A stretch of DNA of 64,000 nt, from contig JACKKY010000004.1 in NCBI GenBank assembly GCA_024236175.1, positions 446,501 through 510,500 of the forward strand, given 5' to 3'. Positions 55,785 through 64,000 of the stretch are shown here, piece after piece (the stretch's first letter is position 1; each line of letters begins with the position of its first letter). Source of the stretch: Novosphingobium sp. Lineage in GTDB: Bacteria > Pseudomonadota > Alphaproteobacteria > Sphingomonadales > Sphingomonadaceae. Made by a program: the position numbers and the translations under genes. The notes beneath the pieces were generated by a model that saw only the letters and a list, made by a program, of their open reading frames with translations, ran no database searches and was not told the origin of the DNA.

Positions 55785-58115
55785 CTAGTGGCCCGACCCC
55801 GATATGTCGCGGCCCTCGATCACATCCAGGATTTTCGCCGGCGTGAACGGCAGGTTGATCTCGATATCGCCGAAGGGCCGGAGCGCATCGACGATGGCAT
55901 TGACCAGCGTCGGCGGTCCGATAATGGCGCCGCCCTCGCCCACCCCGCGCATGCCGCCGGTCGTCTTCGACGGCGTGTTGGCGTGGATGTACTCGAAGTC
56001 GGGGATGTCGCTGAATGTGGGCATCAGGTAGTCCTTGAAGGTCGCGGCGAGCGGATTGCCGCGCGCATCGTAGGGCATGTCCTCGAGCAGGACCTGGCCG
56101 ATACCCTGAGCCAGACCCCCGGCGATCTGGCCCTCGACCACGCCGGGATTGATCACCGTCCCGCAATCCTCGCTGGACAGCCAGCGCCGGATCTTCACGA
56201 AGCCGGTGTCCGGATCGATCTCGACGATGCAGGCATGCGCGGCGCTGGTGAAGGTGAACGGCGGCGGCTGGTAGCGGTACTGCGCCTCGAGCCCCGGACC
56301 GACCCCTTCGGGCAGGCGGGCGGGCTCACCATAGGCGACCTCCGCGATTTCCCTCAGCGAGCGGGACATTTCCGGCGCGCCCTCGATATGCACCTTGCCG
56401 TCGGCGATCGTGATCGCGTCGGGATTGGCGTTGTAGAGATGCGCGGCAATCTGCTTGACCTTGTCGGCGAGCATTTCCGATGCGGTCCACGAGGCGCCGC
56501 CGGCGATCACGGCCTGCCGGCTGCCCGCCGCGCCCGGGCCGAAACCGCCCAGCGCCGAATCCCCTTCGAAGACGGTGACGTCCTCGTAAGGCACCCCCAA
56601 ACGCTCTGCGATCACCTGCGCCATGGTGGTGGCGGTCCCGTGGCCCTGCGAATGGGTACCGAGGGTCGCGGTGACCTTGCCGGTCGGTTCGATGCGGACC
56701 GTGGCGAGCTCCCCGGTCATCGGCGCCATCTGGCCGGCTGCCGCCGTCGGCTCGACATAGGTCGCGATGCCGAGGCCGAGGTAGCGCCCCTGCTCGCGCG
56801 CTTGCGCCTGCTCCTTGCGGAATGCGGCAACGTCGAGATTCTCGAGCAGCTTCTCGAGGCATTCTCCGGGCGAGATGTCGTCCACCTCGATGCCGAAGGT
56901 CGTCGTATGAGGCTGGTCGGGCTTGTAGACCAGGTTCTTGCGGCGGATCTCGATGGGATCGATGCCGATCTCGCGCGCCGCATCGTCGAGCAGGGTCTCC
57001 CGGATCAGCGATTCCATCGCCCAGGGGCCGCGATAGCCGCCCAGCCCCATGGTGTTCGAATACCAGCCGCGCGAGATGAAGCCGTAGACCGGCATCCGGT
57101 AAGCCGGCCACATGAACATGTGGACCGCGGCATTGCAGTCCTCGCCCATCGGCCATGCGCCGTTGTTGGAACTGTAGTCGCAATAGCCGGCAACGATCTT
57201 TCCGCCCTCGTCGAAAGCGATCGTCAGCGTGGCTTCCTGTTCGCGCGCGTGGCTCGAGGCAGTGAGCGATTCGAAGCGATCCTCGATCCACTTCAGGGGG
57301 CGCCCGAACAGCCGCGCGCCGGCGATGATCGCGATCTCTTCCCTCCAGGGGAAATTCTTGAGGCCGAACCCGCCACCCACATCCTTGGCGAACACGCGGA
57401 TCGCGGTCTCCGGCAGATCGAAGGCAAGCGAGACCCAGCGCGCGACCAGATGCGGGCTCTGGCAGCCGATCCAGATCGTCATCTCCTCCGCGCCGTCGCA
57501 GGTGGCGACGCAGCCGCGCGTTTCCATCGGCGATTGCGCGATGCGCTGGTGGCGAAACGAGCGGGTGACCTTGTGCGCCGCGCCGTCGAGAAGCGCCTGC
57601 AGTTCCTCGCCGATCTCCTCGCCCATCTCCTGCGAGATATTGTTCTCACGGCCGGGATGGACGGGCGGACCGGAGCGGGCATCGGCAAGGCTAACGACCG
57701 GCTCTTCCTCATCGATCTCGATGTCGATCAGCGTGGCCGCATCCTCGGCGATCGCACGGCTTTCCGCGATCACCATCGCGATCGGATCACCGACGCAGGC
57801 GACGCGCCCGTCCGCAAGGATCGTCACCGGCGCCTCGATCGGGCCGAAGAAGAAGTTCATCACGTTCAGCTGGACGTTCGCGAAGTCCGCCTGGGTGTAA
57901 ACTCCATGCACTCCCGGGATTTCCAGCGCCGCGGCGGTGTCCATCGAAGCGATACGACCGCGCGCGACCGGTGAGCGGAGAAAGGCGCAATGCAACATGC
58001 CGGGCAGGCGGACGTCGTCGACGAACTGACCGCGCCCCGTCAGCAGCCGGGCGTCTTCCTTGCGCGGCGTCCGTTCGCCGACATAGCGGTGCGCGCCGGG
58101 GATCTGCACGTTCAT
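55785..58115 (-). CDS. Xanthine-dehydrogenase-family molybdopterin-binding subunit
   Basis: The 776-residue large subunit starts at the ATG at 58115, overlapping the small subunit gene as ATGA. The Mo-cofactor regions are visible: KDVGGGFGLKNFPWREE, GGYRGPWAMES, THSQGHGTATTMAQVIAERL, and the catalytic Glu727 in GVGEGG. The active-site loop is YRGP, not the YRCSFR of CO dehydrogenase, so it is a hydroxylase of N-heterocycles, aldehydes or an activated C-H bond. No FAD-binding medium subunit is encoded nearby; two-subunit enzymes such as isoquinoline 1-oxidoreductase have this form. Confidence 0.93.
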   Translation of the reverse strand: MNVQIPGAHRYVGERTPRKEDARLLTGRGQFVDDVRLPGMLHCAFLRSPVARGRIASMDTAAALEIPGVHGVYTQADFANVQLNVMNFFFGPIEAPVTILADGRVACVGDPIAMVIAESRAIAEDAATLIDIEIDEEEPVVSLADARSGPPVHPGRENNISQEMGEEIGEELQALLDGAAHKVTRSFRHQRIAQSPMETRGCVATCDGAEEMTIWIGCQSPHLVARWVSLAFDLPETAIRVFAKDVGGGFGLKNFPWREEIAIIAGARLFGRPLKWIEDRFESLTASSHAREQEATLTIAFDEGGKIVAGYCDYSSNNGAWPMGEDCNAAVHMFMWPAYRMPVYGFISRGWYSNTMGLGGYRGPWAMESLIRETLLDDAAREIGIDPIEIRRKNLVYKPDQPHTTTFGIEVDDISPGECLEKLLENLDVAAFRKEQAQAREQGRYLGLGIATYVEPTAAAGQMAPMTGELATVRIEPTGKVTATLGTHSQGHGTATTMAQVIAERLGVPYEDVTVFEGDSALGGFGPGAAGSRQAVIAGGASWTASEMLADKVKQIAAHLYNANPDAITIADGKVHIEGAPEMSRSLREIAEVAYGEPARLPEGVGPGLEAQYRYQPPPFTFTSAAHACIVEIDPDTGFVKIRRWLSSEDCGTVINPGVVEGQIAGGLAQGIGQVLLEDMPYDARGNPLAATFKDYLMPTFSDIPDFEYIHANTPSKTTGGMRGVGEGGAIIGPPTLVNAIVDALRPFGDIEINLPFTPAKILDVIEGRDISGSGH

Positions 58116-58597
58116 GCCGTTTCTCCCTGGCTGGCGCCGGCAAGCTGGCGGATCGCCCGGCGAATGCCCTGATAGCCCGTGCAACGGCAGATATGGCCGG
58201 ACATCGCCGCTTCCATCTCCCCGGTGCCGGGCTTCGCGTCACCCGCCGAAAGCGCGGCAAGCGTCATCACCACACCGGGAGTGCAGAAGCCGCATTGCAG
58301 GCCGAAATTATCCCGCATGGCCTGCTGCACCGGATGCAGCGTGCCGTCGGCCGCGGCCAGGCCCTCGACGGTCGTGACTTCGCACCCCTCGGCCTGCACC
58401 GCCAGCATCAGGCAGGAGCGCATGGCCCTGCCATCGACAATAACGGTGCACGCACCGCAAACCCCGTGTTCGCACGCCAGGTGCGTTCCCGTGTAGCCAA
58501 GCCCTTCACGCAGGAACTCACCCAGGCTGGTGCGCGCATCGACCAGTGCCTGGTGCCGGCGGCCATTGACAGTCAGTTCGATCCGGTGCTCGCTCAT
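58112..58597 (-). CDS. (2Fe-2S)-binding small subunit of the molybdenum hydroxylase
   Basis: The 161-residue subunit has the plant-ferredoxin-like cluster (Cys42, Cys47, Cys50, Cys62) and the second all-helical cluster (CGFCTPG with Cys102/Cys105 and ICRCTGY with Cys137/Cys139). It passes electrons from the Mo centre to an external acceptor. It leads the Mo hydroxylase-binding protein-exporter series. The upstream region to 58896 is shared with the divergent amidohydrolase gene. Confidence 0.95.
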   Translation of the reverse strand: MSEHRIELTVNGRRHQALVDARTSLGEFLREGLGYTGTHLACEHGVCGACTVIVDGRAMRSCLMLAVQAEGCEVTTVEGLAAADGTLHPVQQAMRDNFGLQCGFCTPGVVMTLAALSAGDAKPGTGEMEAAMSGHICRCTGYQGIRRAIRQLAGASQGETA

Positions 58598-58896
58598 GCG
58601 CCGATTCTCCGGCTCACCGGCTCACCGGCGTTGAACTGACGAACAATATGCGTCTCGGCCACGCTTTTCCCCTCCGATTCTGATTCTTCCGAAATGTTAT
58701 GGCGCAATATGCGCCGACGCCCAACCGTGATCCTCGTCGCGTCTCTCGATCGGCTTTTCGGTCCCGAAGGGCGGACGATCGGTGGCTTTACAGACATCGC
58801 AAGAGGAAAGATTGTTTCCCGCAATGATGGCACTGAACCATCTGGACCGGGTGCAGGCACGAACTCCGTCTGCCTCCGCAGTCTCGGGAGAAGGCA
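58598..58896. promoter_or_regulatory. Divergent regulatory region with a 15-bp palindrome
   Basis: About 300 bases separate the Mo hydroxylase and amidohydrolase-2 genes. A palindrome GGCGCA-ATA-TGCGCC lies at 58701-58715, and CAATATGCG also occurs at 58645-58653. The surrounding 58660-58700 is AT-richer and suits a promoter. No gene is supported inside. No ModE-like repeat is visible here. Confidence 0.45.
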
Positions 58897-60033
58897 ATGG
58901 AAAGGCACGGATTTATCGACACGGACTCGCATGTCATCGAGCCCGACGACCTGTGGGACAACTACCTCGAAGAGAAGTACCGCGACGAGGCTCCCGTCAC
59001 GCGGGTCGGGTACAAGACGGACGAGAACGGATTCGGCTTCTTCAACGACGTCACCATAGGAGACTGCAACCAGCCTGTCGGCTTTTTCGGCACCACGTCC
59101 GTGATGCCGGACCTGGGCGAAGTGTATGACGAATACGCTCGAGAGGGTTTCCCGGCGAACAGCTACGTCGACGCGATGGACAAGGTCGGCATCGACTGCA
59201 TGGTGCTGTATCCCACGGCCGGTCTCTACACCAACCAGGCTCCTGATACCCGCGCCGAGGTCGCCGCGGCCTATCGCAGGGCCTACAACAACTGGCTCCA
59301 CGACTTCTGTTCCGAAGGCGACGGCCGGCTGATCGGCGCGGGCGCGGTGGACCTGCGCGACCCCGATCTGGCCGCGCGGGAAGCGGTCCGCTGCGTGAAG
59401 GACCTCGGCTTCAAGGCCATCATGATCAATCCGACAAGGGTTGGCCCCTATACGCTCTATGCCCCGGAAATGGACCGGCTCTGGGCGACGATCGCCGACC
59501 TGGACGTTCCCGTCGGCATCCACGGCGGCGCTCTGAATGCCAGCGACCGGTTCATTTACGATCTCTTCCCGGACCTGCCGTATGCCCAGGGCATATCCGC
59601 CTTCGTCTTCGGGAACATGGCCGCCATCGCGGGATTCATCATCGGCGGCGTACTGGAGCGGCACCCGACGTTGCGCACGGTCAACCTCGAGGCCGGTTCG
59701 GGCTGGCTCGTGCCCTGGCTCTACCGCCTGCAGGTGGCGAACCAGGGCGGGCGCGGCGACATGCTTATCCCCGGACTGTCGATGCAGCCGATCGACTACT
59801 GGAAGCGCCAGTGCTTCATTTCGACCGAGCCGGGCGATCCCGGCATCAAGGAAGTGGTCGATGCGCTGGGCGATGAATGCGTGGTGGTCGCCACGGACTT
59901 CAGCCACCCCGAGGGGCGCCAGTACGTCAGCGCGCCGCAGGACGTGGAGAACATGGCCGGCGTGTCGGATGCATCCAAGCGCAAGATCGTCTGGGACAAC
60001 GCGCTCCGGCTCTATCCGCTCGACATGAACTGA
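58897..60033 (+). CDS. Amidohydrolase-2 family metal-dependent hydrolase
   Basis: The 378-residue protein has D-x-H in GFIDTDSHVIEPDDLW, GIHGGALN in the middle and the late Asp in VVATDFSHPEG. AYNNWLHDFC and GSGWLVPWLYRL match the ACMSD-like decarboxylase branch. GGGAGAAGGC precedes the ATG. It is the fourth amidohydrolase-2 enzyme of the window and is followed by a GMC oxidoreductase gene, the same order as at 43485-46417. Confidence 0.88.
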   Translation: MERHGFIDTDSHVIEPDDLWDNYLEEKYRDEAPVTRVGYKTDENGFGFFNDVTIGDCNQPVGFFGTTSVMPDLGEVYDEYAREGFPANSYVDAMDKVGIDCMVLYPTAGLYTNQAPDTRAEVAAAYRRAYNNWLHDFCSEGDGRLIGAGAVDLRDPDLAAREAVRCVKDLGFKAIMINPTRVGPYTLYAPEMDRLWATIADLDVPVGIHGGALNASDRFIYDLFPDLPYAQGISAFVFGNMAAIAGFIIGGVLERHPTLRTVNLEAGSGWLVPWLYRLQVANQGGRGDMLIPGLSMQPIDYWKRQCFISTEPGDPGIKEVVDALGDECVVVATDFSHPEGRQYVSAPQDVENMAGVSDASKRKIVWDNALRLYPLDMN

Positions 60034-60042
60034 CCGGCCGGG

Positions 60043-61662
60043 GTGAAGCAGTCCTGCGACATCCTCGTCGTTGGCGCGGGCTCGGCCGGCGCGCCGCTGG
60101 CTGCACGGCTGTCGGAGGATCCGAGCCGGACGGTCATGCTTCTCGAAGCGGGGCCTCGCTTCATCGGCGCCGCCAGCTATCCCCCCGAGCTGAGATATGC
60201 CGGGGTGCTGCGCGCCATGCTGCCCGGCCATCCCAACAACTGGGATCTCACCGCCACCCTCGGGGAGGCCATGCTGCAGCCGTTGCCGCGCGGACGCGTC
60301 GTCGGCGGCTCGAGCGCGCTGAACGGTGCGCTGTTCACGCGCGGCCTGCCGCAGGACTTCGACGGCTGGGCCGGCGAAGGCAATCCCGACTGGTCATACG
60401 AGCGCGTGCTTCCCTTCTTCCGCAAGCTGGAGAACGACCGGGACATCCGCGACGATTTTCACGGCAGCAACGGCCCGGTCCCGATCCGCCGCGCGGGCGA
60501 GGACGAGCTCGTGCCGATAGATCGCGCCTTTACCGCCGCGTGCCGCGAGGCGGGTTTCCCGGACGATCCCGACATGAACGGGCCCGAATCCATCGGCATC
60601 GGCCTGCTGCCCACCAACACCTCCGGCGGCGTCCGCATGAACACGGCGCTCGCCTATCTCGATCCGGCGGAGCATCGCCCCAACCTGACCGTGACGGCAA
60701 ATGCGCAGGTGCGGCGTATCCTCATGGAAGGCAACCACGCGGTGGGCGTGGAAGCCGTGATCGACGGCCAGCCCTGCACTGTCTTCGCGGGCGAAGTCAT
60801 CCTCAGCGCAGGCGCGGTGAAGTCACCGCAACTGCTGATGGTCTCGGGCATCGGCCCTGCCGACGAGTTGCGGCGCCATGCCATCCCGGTTCGGCACGAA
60901 CTGCCGATGGTCGGACGCCGGTTCACCGACCACGGCTCCCTGACGATGCCTTTCCGCATGCCGAAGCGGCGCAGCCCGATGCCGGACCCGAAACGCAGCA
61001 CATGGGCGCACTGCGGCCTGCATTTCACCAGCAGCGCATCGGACGAAGTGAGCGACCTGCTGCTGATGCAATCGGCGATCCCGACCACCTACAGCATCTT
61101 CCACGGGCAGTCCCTGATCGAACGCGCGCGGACCTTGCGGCAGACGCTTGGCGGGATTTCACCTTCAAGGCTGCTCGACTACGCCCGCTTCGGCTGGGAC
61201 CACGCCATCACCTGCGTGATGCTGCGCGACGAAAGCGAAGGTGAAATACGGCTGACGTCACCCGATCCCGCGGCAAAGCCGGAGCTGCGCTATCGCTACC
61301 TTGCGACCGAACGCGACCGGGCCCGGATGCGCGAGGCGCTGCGCACTGCCGCACAGCTTGTCGCGAGCGGACCCTATCGCGACCTCGGCGCCCAGCGCGC
61401 GATCCTGAGCGATGCGGAACTGGATGACGACGACCTGCTGGACCGGCATGTATCCCAACATCTCGGCACTTCGATCCACATGGCGAGCTCCTGCCGGATG
61501 GGCCCGTCGCCGGAAACGGCGGTGGTCGACCAGCATTGCCGGGTTCACGGTCTGAAGGGACTGCGCGTCGTCGATACGTCGATCATGCCGCGCGTCGTCA
61601 GGCGATGCCCTGCGGCATCGGCGCTCATGCTGGGCGAGCGCGCCGCGCAATTCTTCGACTGA
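60043..61662 (+). CDS. GMC-family FAD oxidoreductase
   Basis: The 539-residue protein begins at a GTG nine bases after the previous stop. FAD-binding GAGSAGAPLAARLSED and VMLLEAG, signature 1 RGRVVGGSSALNGALFTRG and signature 2 SAGAVKSPQLLMVSGIG are present. The C-terminal site has SIHMASSCRMG with the catalytic His; the second site reads MPRVVRRCPAASALMLGERAA, with Cys-Pro-Ala where many members have Asn. It probably oxidises a pathway alcohol and is paralogous to the enzyme encoded at 44795. Confidence 0.9.
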   Translation: MKQSCDILVVGAGSAGAPLAARLSEDPSRTVMLLEAGPRFIGAASYPPELRYAGVLRAMLPGHPNNWDLTATLGEAMLQPLPRGRVVGGSSALNGALFTRGLPQDFDGWAGEGNPDWSYERVLPFFRKLENDRDIRDDFHGSNGPVPIRRAGEDELVPIDRAFTAACREAGFPDDPDMNGPESIGIGLLPTNTSGGVRMNTALAYLDPAEHRPNLTVTANAQVRRILMEGNHAVGVEAVIDGQPCTVFAGEVILSAGAVKSPQLLMVSGIGPADELRRHAIPVRHELPMVGRRFTDHGSLTMPFRMPKRRSPMPDPKRSTWAHCGLHFTSSASDEVSDLLLMQSAIPTTYSIFHGQSLIERARTLRQTLGGISPSRLLDYARFGWDHAITCVMLRDESEGEIRLTSPDPAAKPELRYRYLATERDRARMREALRTAAQLVASGPYRDLGAQRAILSDAELDDDDLLDRHVSQHLGTSIHMASSCRMGPSPETAVVDQHCRVHGLKGLRVVDTSIMPRVVRRCPAASALMLGERAAQFFD

Positions 61663-61688
61663 TCCGCCTGCTTCCAAGGAGAAACAGC

Positions 61689-62438
61689 ATGCAACTGTCC
61701 GACTATGCCAACCGCTACGAGACGATCCGCTTCGAGCGGAGCAACGGGATTCTCGAAATGACCATGCATTCCGGGGGCGGCGAAGTGCAGTGGAACGTGT
61801 CCAGGCAAGGCCATCACAACGAACTGGGGCTCGCCTTCGCCGACATCGCCCGCGACACCGAGAACAAGGTGGTGATCCTGACCGGCACCGGCAGCACCTT
61901 CGTCGCCGCTCGCGACGAGAACGAAGTCGTCCCCGAAGACAATCTGCACGACATGTGGGACCGGATGATGGACGAAAGCGCGGCCATGCTCGAGGGGCTG
62001 CTGGCGATTCCCGTGCCGGTCATCTGTGCGGTCAACGGGCCGGCGCTGATCCATTCCGAGATCCCGGTGATGTGCGACATCGTGCTTGCGGCGGAGCATG
62101 CCGAATTCGCCGACACGACGCACATGCCCAACGGCATGCCACCGGGAGACGGCACCCAGATGATCTGGCCGATCCTGCTCGGCCCCAACCGGGGGCGCTA
62201 TTTCCTGCTGAGTGGCGAGCCGATGAGCGCCGAGGAAGCGCATCGACTGGGGGTCGTCGCGGAAGTGCTTACCGCCGATAGGCTGATGCCCCGCGCCCGC
62301 GAACTCGCCACCCGCCTCGCCGGGTTCCCGCGCCGGTCACTCAAACATGCGAAGACGCTGATGGTCCGCTACCTGCGACACCGTATCCGCGACGAGCTGG
62401 AGATCGGGCTGCTCTCGCAGGGCATGGCGATCCTGTGA
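61689..62438 (+). CDS. Crotonase-fold C-C hydrolase, 6-oxocamphor hydrolase-like
   Basis: The 249-residue protein (ATG at 61689, AAGGAG upstream) is a crotonase-fold protein closest, in my recollection, to 6-oxocamphor hydrolase, which splits a cyclic beta-diketone by retro-Claisen hydrolysis. Shared segments are NKVVILTGTG, AVNGP, SEIPVMCDIVLAAE and NRGRYFLLSGE. His122 and Asp154, the numbers given for the catalytic residues of that enzyme, fall on His and Asp here, and His145 matches too. Position 244, Glu there, is Gln here. Ordinary enoyl-CoA hydratase motifs (GGG of the second oxyanion loop) are absent (ALIHS). It would cleave an alicyclic diketone ring in this cluster. Confidence 0.85.
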   Translation: MQLSDYANRYETIRFERSNGILEMTMHSGGGEVQWNVSRQGHHNELGLAFADIARDTENKVVILTGTGSTFVAARDENEVVPEDNLHDMWDRMMDESAAMLEGLLAIPVPVICAVNGPALIHSEIPVMCDIVLAAEHAEFADTTHMPNGMPPGDGTQMIWPILLGPNRGRYFLLSGEPMSAEEAHRLGVVAEVLTADRLMPRARELATRLAGFPRRSLKHAKTLMVRYLRHRIRDELEIGLLSQGMAIL

Positions 62439-62469
62439 ACCTTCCGCGCCCGTAGGACGCAGCAGGCAA

Positions 62470-63225
62470 CTAGGTACAGCAACCGCCGTTCACGCCGAGA
62501 GTCTGGCCGGTGATGTATCCGGCATCCTCGGAGGCGAAGAAGGCGATCGCGGCGGCCGCTTCTTCCGGCTGCCCCACTCTGGGGATCGGATAGGTGGCGA
62601 CGATCTCCTCGTAGGGAACGGGGAACAGATCGCCGTCTATCGCGCGCTGCGCCATCGGCGTGAGGATGAAGCCAGGAGCGACGGCGTTCACGGTGATGCC
62701 CTTCGCACCGAGCTCGACCGCGAGCGACCGCGTCATCGCGGTCACACCGCCCTTGCTGGCGGTGTAGTGAACCATGTTGGCCGCGCCGATCTGCGCACCG
62801 AGCGCGGTCAGGTTGACGATGCGTCCCCAGCCTGCGGAGATCATGTCGGGCAGCACCGCCTGGGTCGCGTGGTAGGTGCCCTTGAGATTGACGTCCATGA
62901 TGCGGTCCCACGCCGCCTCGCCGATCTGTTCGAACGGGGTGAATTCCTCGATCCCGGCGTTGTTCACCAGGATGGTGACGGGACCCAGGGTGTCCCGCAC
63001 CTGGCTGACGGCGGCATCGACCTGCGCGCGGTCGGAAACGTCGGCCTGCACCGCCACGGCCCTGCCCCCGGCGTCGGTTATCGCCTGCGCGACAGCCTGC
63101 GTGTTCGCCGCCTTCTGGCCGAGCACGCCGACCGCGTTCCCGTCCCGCGCGAGCCTCAGGCACACCGCCTCGCCGATCCCGGCGCCGCCCCCGGTAACCA
63201 AAGCCACCCTGCCTGCTGACGCCAT
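62470..63225 (-). CDS. Short-chain dehydrogenase/reductase with Ala at the catalytic Ser position
   Basis: The 251-residue protein has a normal cofactor loop TGGGAGIG, NNAG, Tyr and Lys in YTASKGG and the C-terminal GYITGQTLGVNGG. Counting back 13 residues from the Tyr, where the catalytic Ser normally sits, gives Ala (VNLTALGAQIG), with Thr just before it. The Thr might substitute. It starts four bases after the edge-cut gene, behind GAAGG, so they form an operon, and is convergent with the C-C hydrolase gene. Confidence 0.88.
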   Translation of the reverse strand: MASAGRVALVTGGGAGIGEAVCLRLARDGNAVGVLGQKAANTQAVAQAITDAGGRAVAVQADVSDRAQVDAAVSQVRDTLGPVTILVNNAGIEEFTPFEQIGEAAWDRIMDVNLKGTYHATQAVLPDMISAGWGRIVNLTALGAQIGAANMVHYTASKGGVTAMTRSLAVELGAKGITVNAVAPGFILTPMAQRAIDGDLFPVPYEEIVATYPIPRVGQPEEAAAAIAFFASEDAGYITGQTLGVNGGCCT

Positions 63226-63228
63226 CCT

Positions 63229-64000
63229 TCAGAGTCCTTCCACCCGGTCGCGCAAGGTACAGCGCTCGATCAGTCCGATGGTCTCCTCCCCGTCCCAGAC
63301 ATAGCGCGCCGTGCCCTGGTGCAGGATCGAGACGTCCGCCATCTCGAACAGGTCGTGATCGAACATCGAGAGCAGAACCTCGCCGCCGATCTCTATGCGG
63401 CCGATTTCGCTTTCGAGCACAAGGCTCGCATCGTCGCCGCTTGTGGCAAGCCGGCGCATCCATGGCGCCCGGGCAACCCGGGCCGGCACCTGCCTGCCGG
63501 CCTCGGTGAACAGGAAGGCTTCGTTGAAGGCCTCGGGACCTTCCGGCCCCGGCGCCATCACAATCGCACCGAAGGCCCGGCCAGAGGGAAACAGCGCCGA
63601 GTGCTGGCAGTGACCCAGCGCCGCGCCCATGTTGCGCACGCCCTGTCGCCGCACGCGCATGCCGGTCCCGTCGACGCGATGATCCGCACCGTCGAAGCTC
63701 ACGTTGCCCTTGACCCGGCAAAGCTGCTCGTAGCGCACGCCGCCCATCAGCGCCGACCCGTCGCCTTCCTTCATCTTGCGCGCGGCTTCGGCGGTCAGTC
63801 CACCCATCAGCCACGGGGGAGCCGCCATCTCCGCCTCGAAACGGAAAGCGAGAGGCACAGGGCTGCCGTCGCTTTCACCGGCCAGCTGCGCCGCCGAGGT
63901 AGACTGCCGGGCGGTTCCGTCGAACTCCACGGTCCAGCGCCTGAACGGCTCGAGGCACTGGAACCGCAGCGGCCCGGCGCCCCGGATCGAAGGCGAACCG
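63229..64000 (-). CDS. DUF7064/DUF7065-like protein, cut by the right window edge
   Basis: The frame is open to the window edge; translation upstream of the first in-frame GTG (63930) continues to match the homologue at 7406 (GPLRFQCLEPFRRW against ITFRCLAPFERW), so the gene extends beyond 64000. The C-terminal domain includes GHCQHSALFPSGRAFG and RYVWDGEETIGLIERC. The visible part covers the second half of the protein. The function is unknown. It is upstream of the SDR gene by three bases. Confidence 0.75.
   Translation of the reverse strand, partial: GSPSIRGAGPLRFQCLEPFRRWTVEFDGTARQSTSAAQLAGESDGSPVPLAFRFEAEMAAPPWLMGGLTAEAARKMKEGDGSALMGGVRYEQLCRVKGNVSFDGADHRVDGTGMRVRRQGVRNMGAALGHCQHSALFPSGRAFGAIVMAPGPEGPEAFNEAFLFTEAGRQVPARVARAPWMRRLATSGDDASLVLESEIGRIEIGGEVLLSMFDHDLFEMADVSILHQGTARYVWDGEETIGLIERCTLRDRVEGL

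Noticed and set aside
55752..57974. Plus-strand frame of 740 codons
   Set aside because: Antisense shadow of the Mo hydroxylase large subunit gene.

Overview
The window looks like chromosomal DNA of a high-GC alphaproteobacterium, most likely a sphingomonad (Novosphingobium/Sphingobium-like). This is inferred from gene content: TonB receptors, dense single-domain catabolic genes, GMC oxidoreductases, SnoaL-like proteins and amidohydrolase-2 paralogues. I see no rRNA, tRNA, CRISPR array, insertion sequence or phage gene, so it reads as a catabolic region rather than a mobile island. About 48 genes are supported; two are cut by the window edges.

Layout. 0-6.6 kb (mostly minus): a truncated NasT-like response regulator, an amidohydrolase-2 enzyme, an alginate-export-type outer-membrane channel, a DUF4403 lipoprotein and a Rieske ring hydroxylase. 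6.9-9.2 kb (plus): two SnoaL-like proteins around a protein that has a homologue at the far end of the window. 9.2-16.5 kb (minus): VOC protein, SDR, PepSY membrane protein, a four-PAS GGDEF-EAL protein and a TauD dioxygenase. 16.6-20.2 kb (plus): MmgE/PrpD, alpha/beta hydrolase, cupin and DUF2332. 20.2-26.7 kb (minus): a tightly coupled operon of a PaiB-like flavoprotein and three amidohydrolases, divergent from a MocR regulator. 28.5-32.1 kb (plus): HSL-type hydrolase, TonB receptor, DUF1971 protein. 32.1-36.6 kb (minus): a Fur-box-controlled siderophore receptor operon with DUF3325, DUF3649-like and PepSY genes. 36.7-38.0 kb: P450. 38.2-40.3 kb: modABC.

40.4-50.1 kb (plus) is a catabolic run: DUF35 plus thiolase-like protein, two amidohydrolase-2 enzymes, GMC oxidoreductase, hydrolase, a KshA/DAF-36-type Rieske oxygenase, an LLM-type oxidoreductase and an unusual SDR. 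50.2-58.6 kb (minus) holds an acyl-CoA synthetase, a secreted beta-propeller protein, a DHA2 exporter, a leaderless solute-binding-type protein and a two-subunit molybdenum hydroxylase. 58.9-62.4 kb (plus) holds amidohydrolase-2, GMC oxidoreductase and a 6-oxocamphor-hydrolase-like C-C bond hydrolase. 62.5-64 kb (minus) holds an SDR and the edge-cut homologue.

Together the genes suggest uptake and stepwise oxidation of an alicyclic, terpenoid- or steroid-like compound: oxygenases and a P450, alcohol oxidation by SDR/GMC enzymes, C-C cleavage by the crotonase-fold hydrolase and the thiolase-like protein, CoA activation, and several metal-dependent hydrolases or decarboxylases. The substrate cannot be read from sequence. 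A molybdenum thread runs through the window: a Mo hydroxylase, a molybdate transporter, and near-identical ModE-like inverted repeats in front of both modA and the outer-membrane channel gene. That shared operator is the most interesting signal I found.
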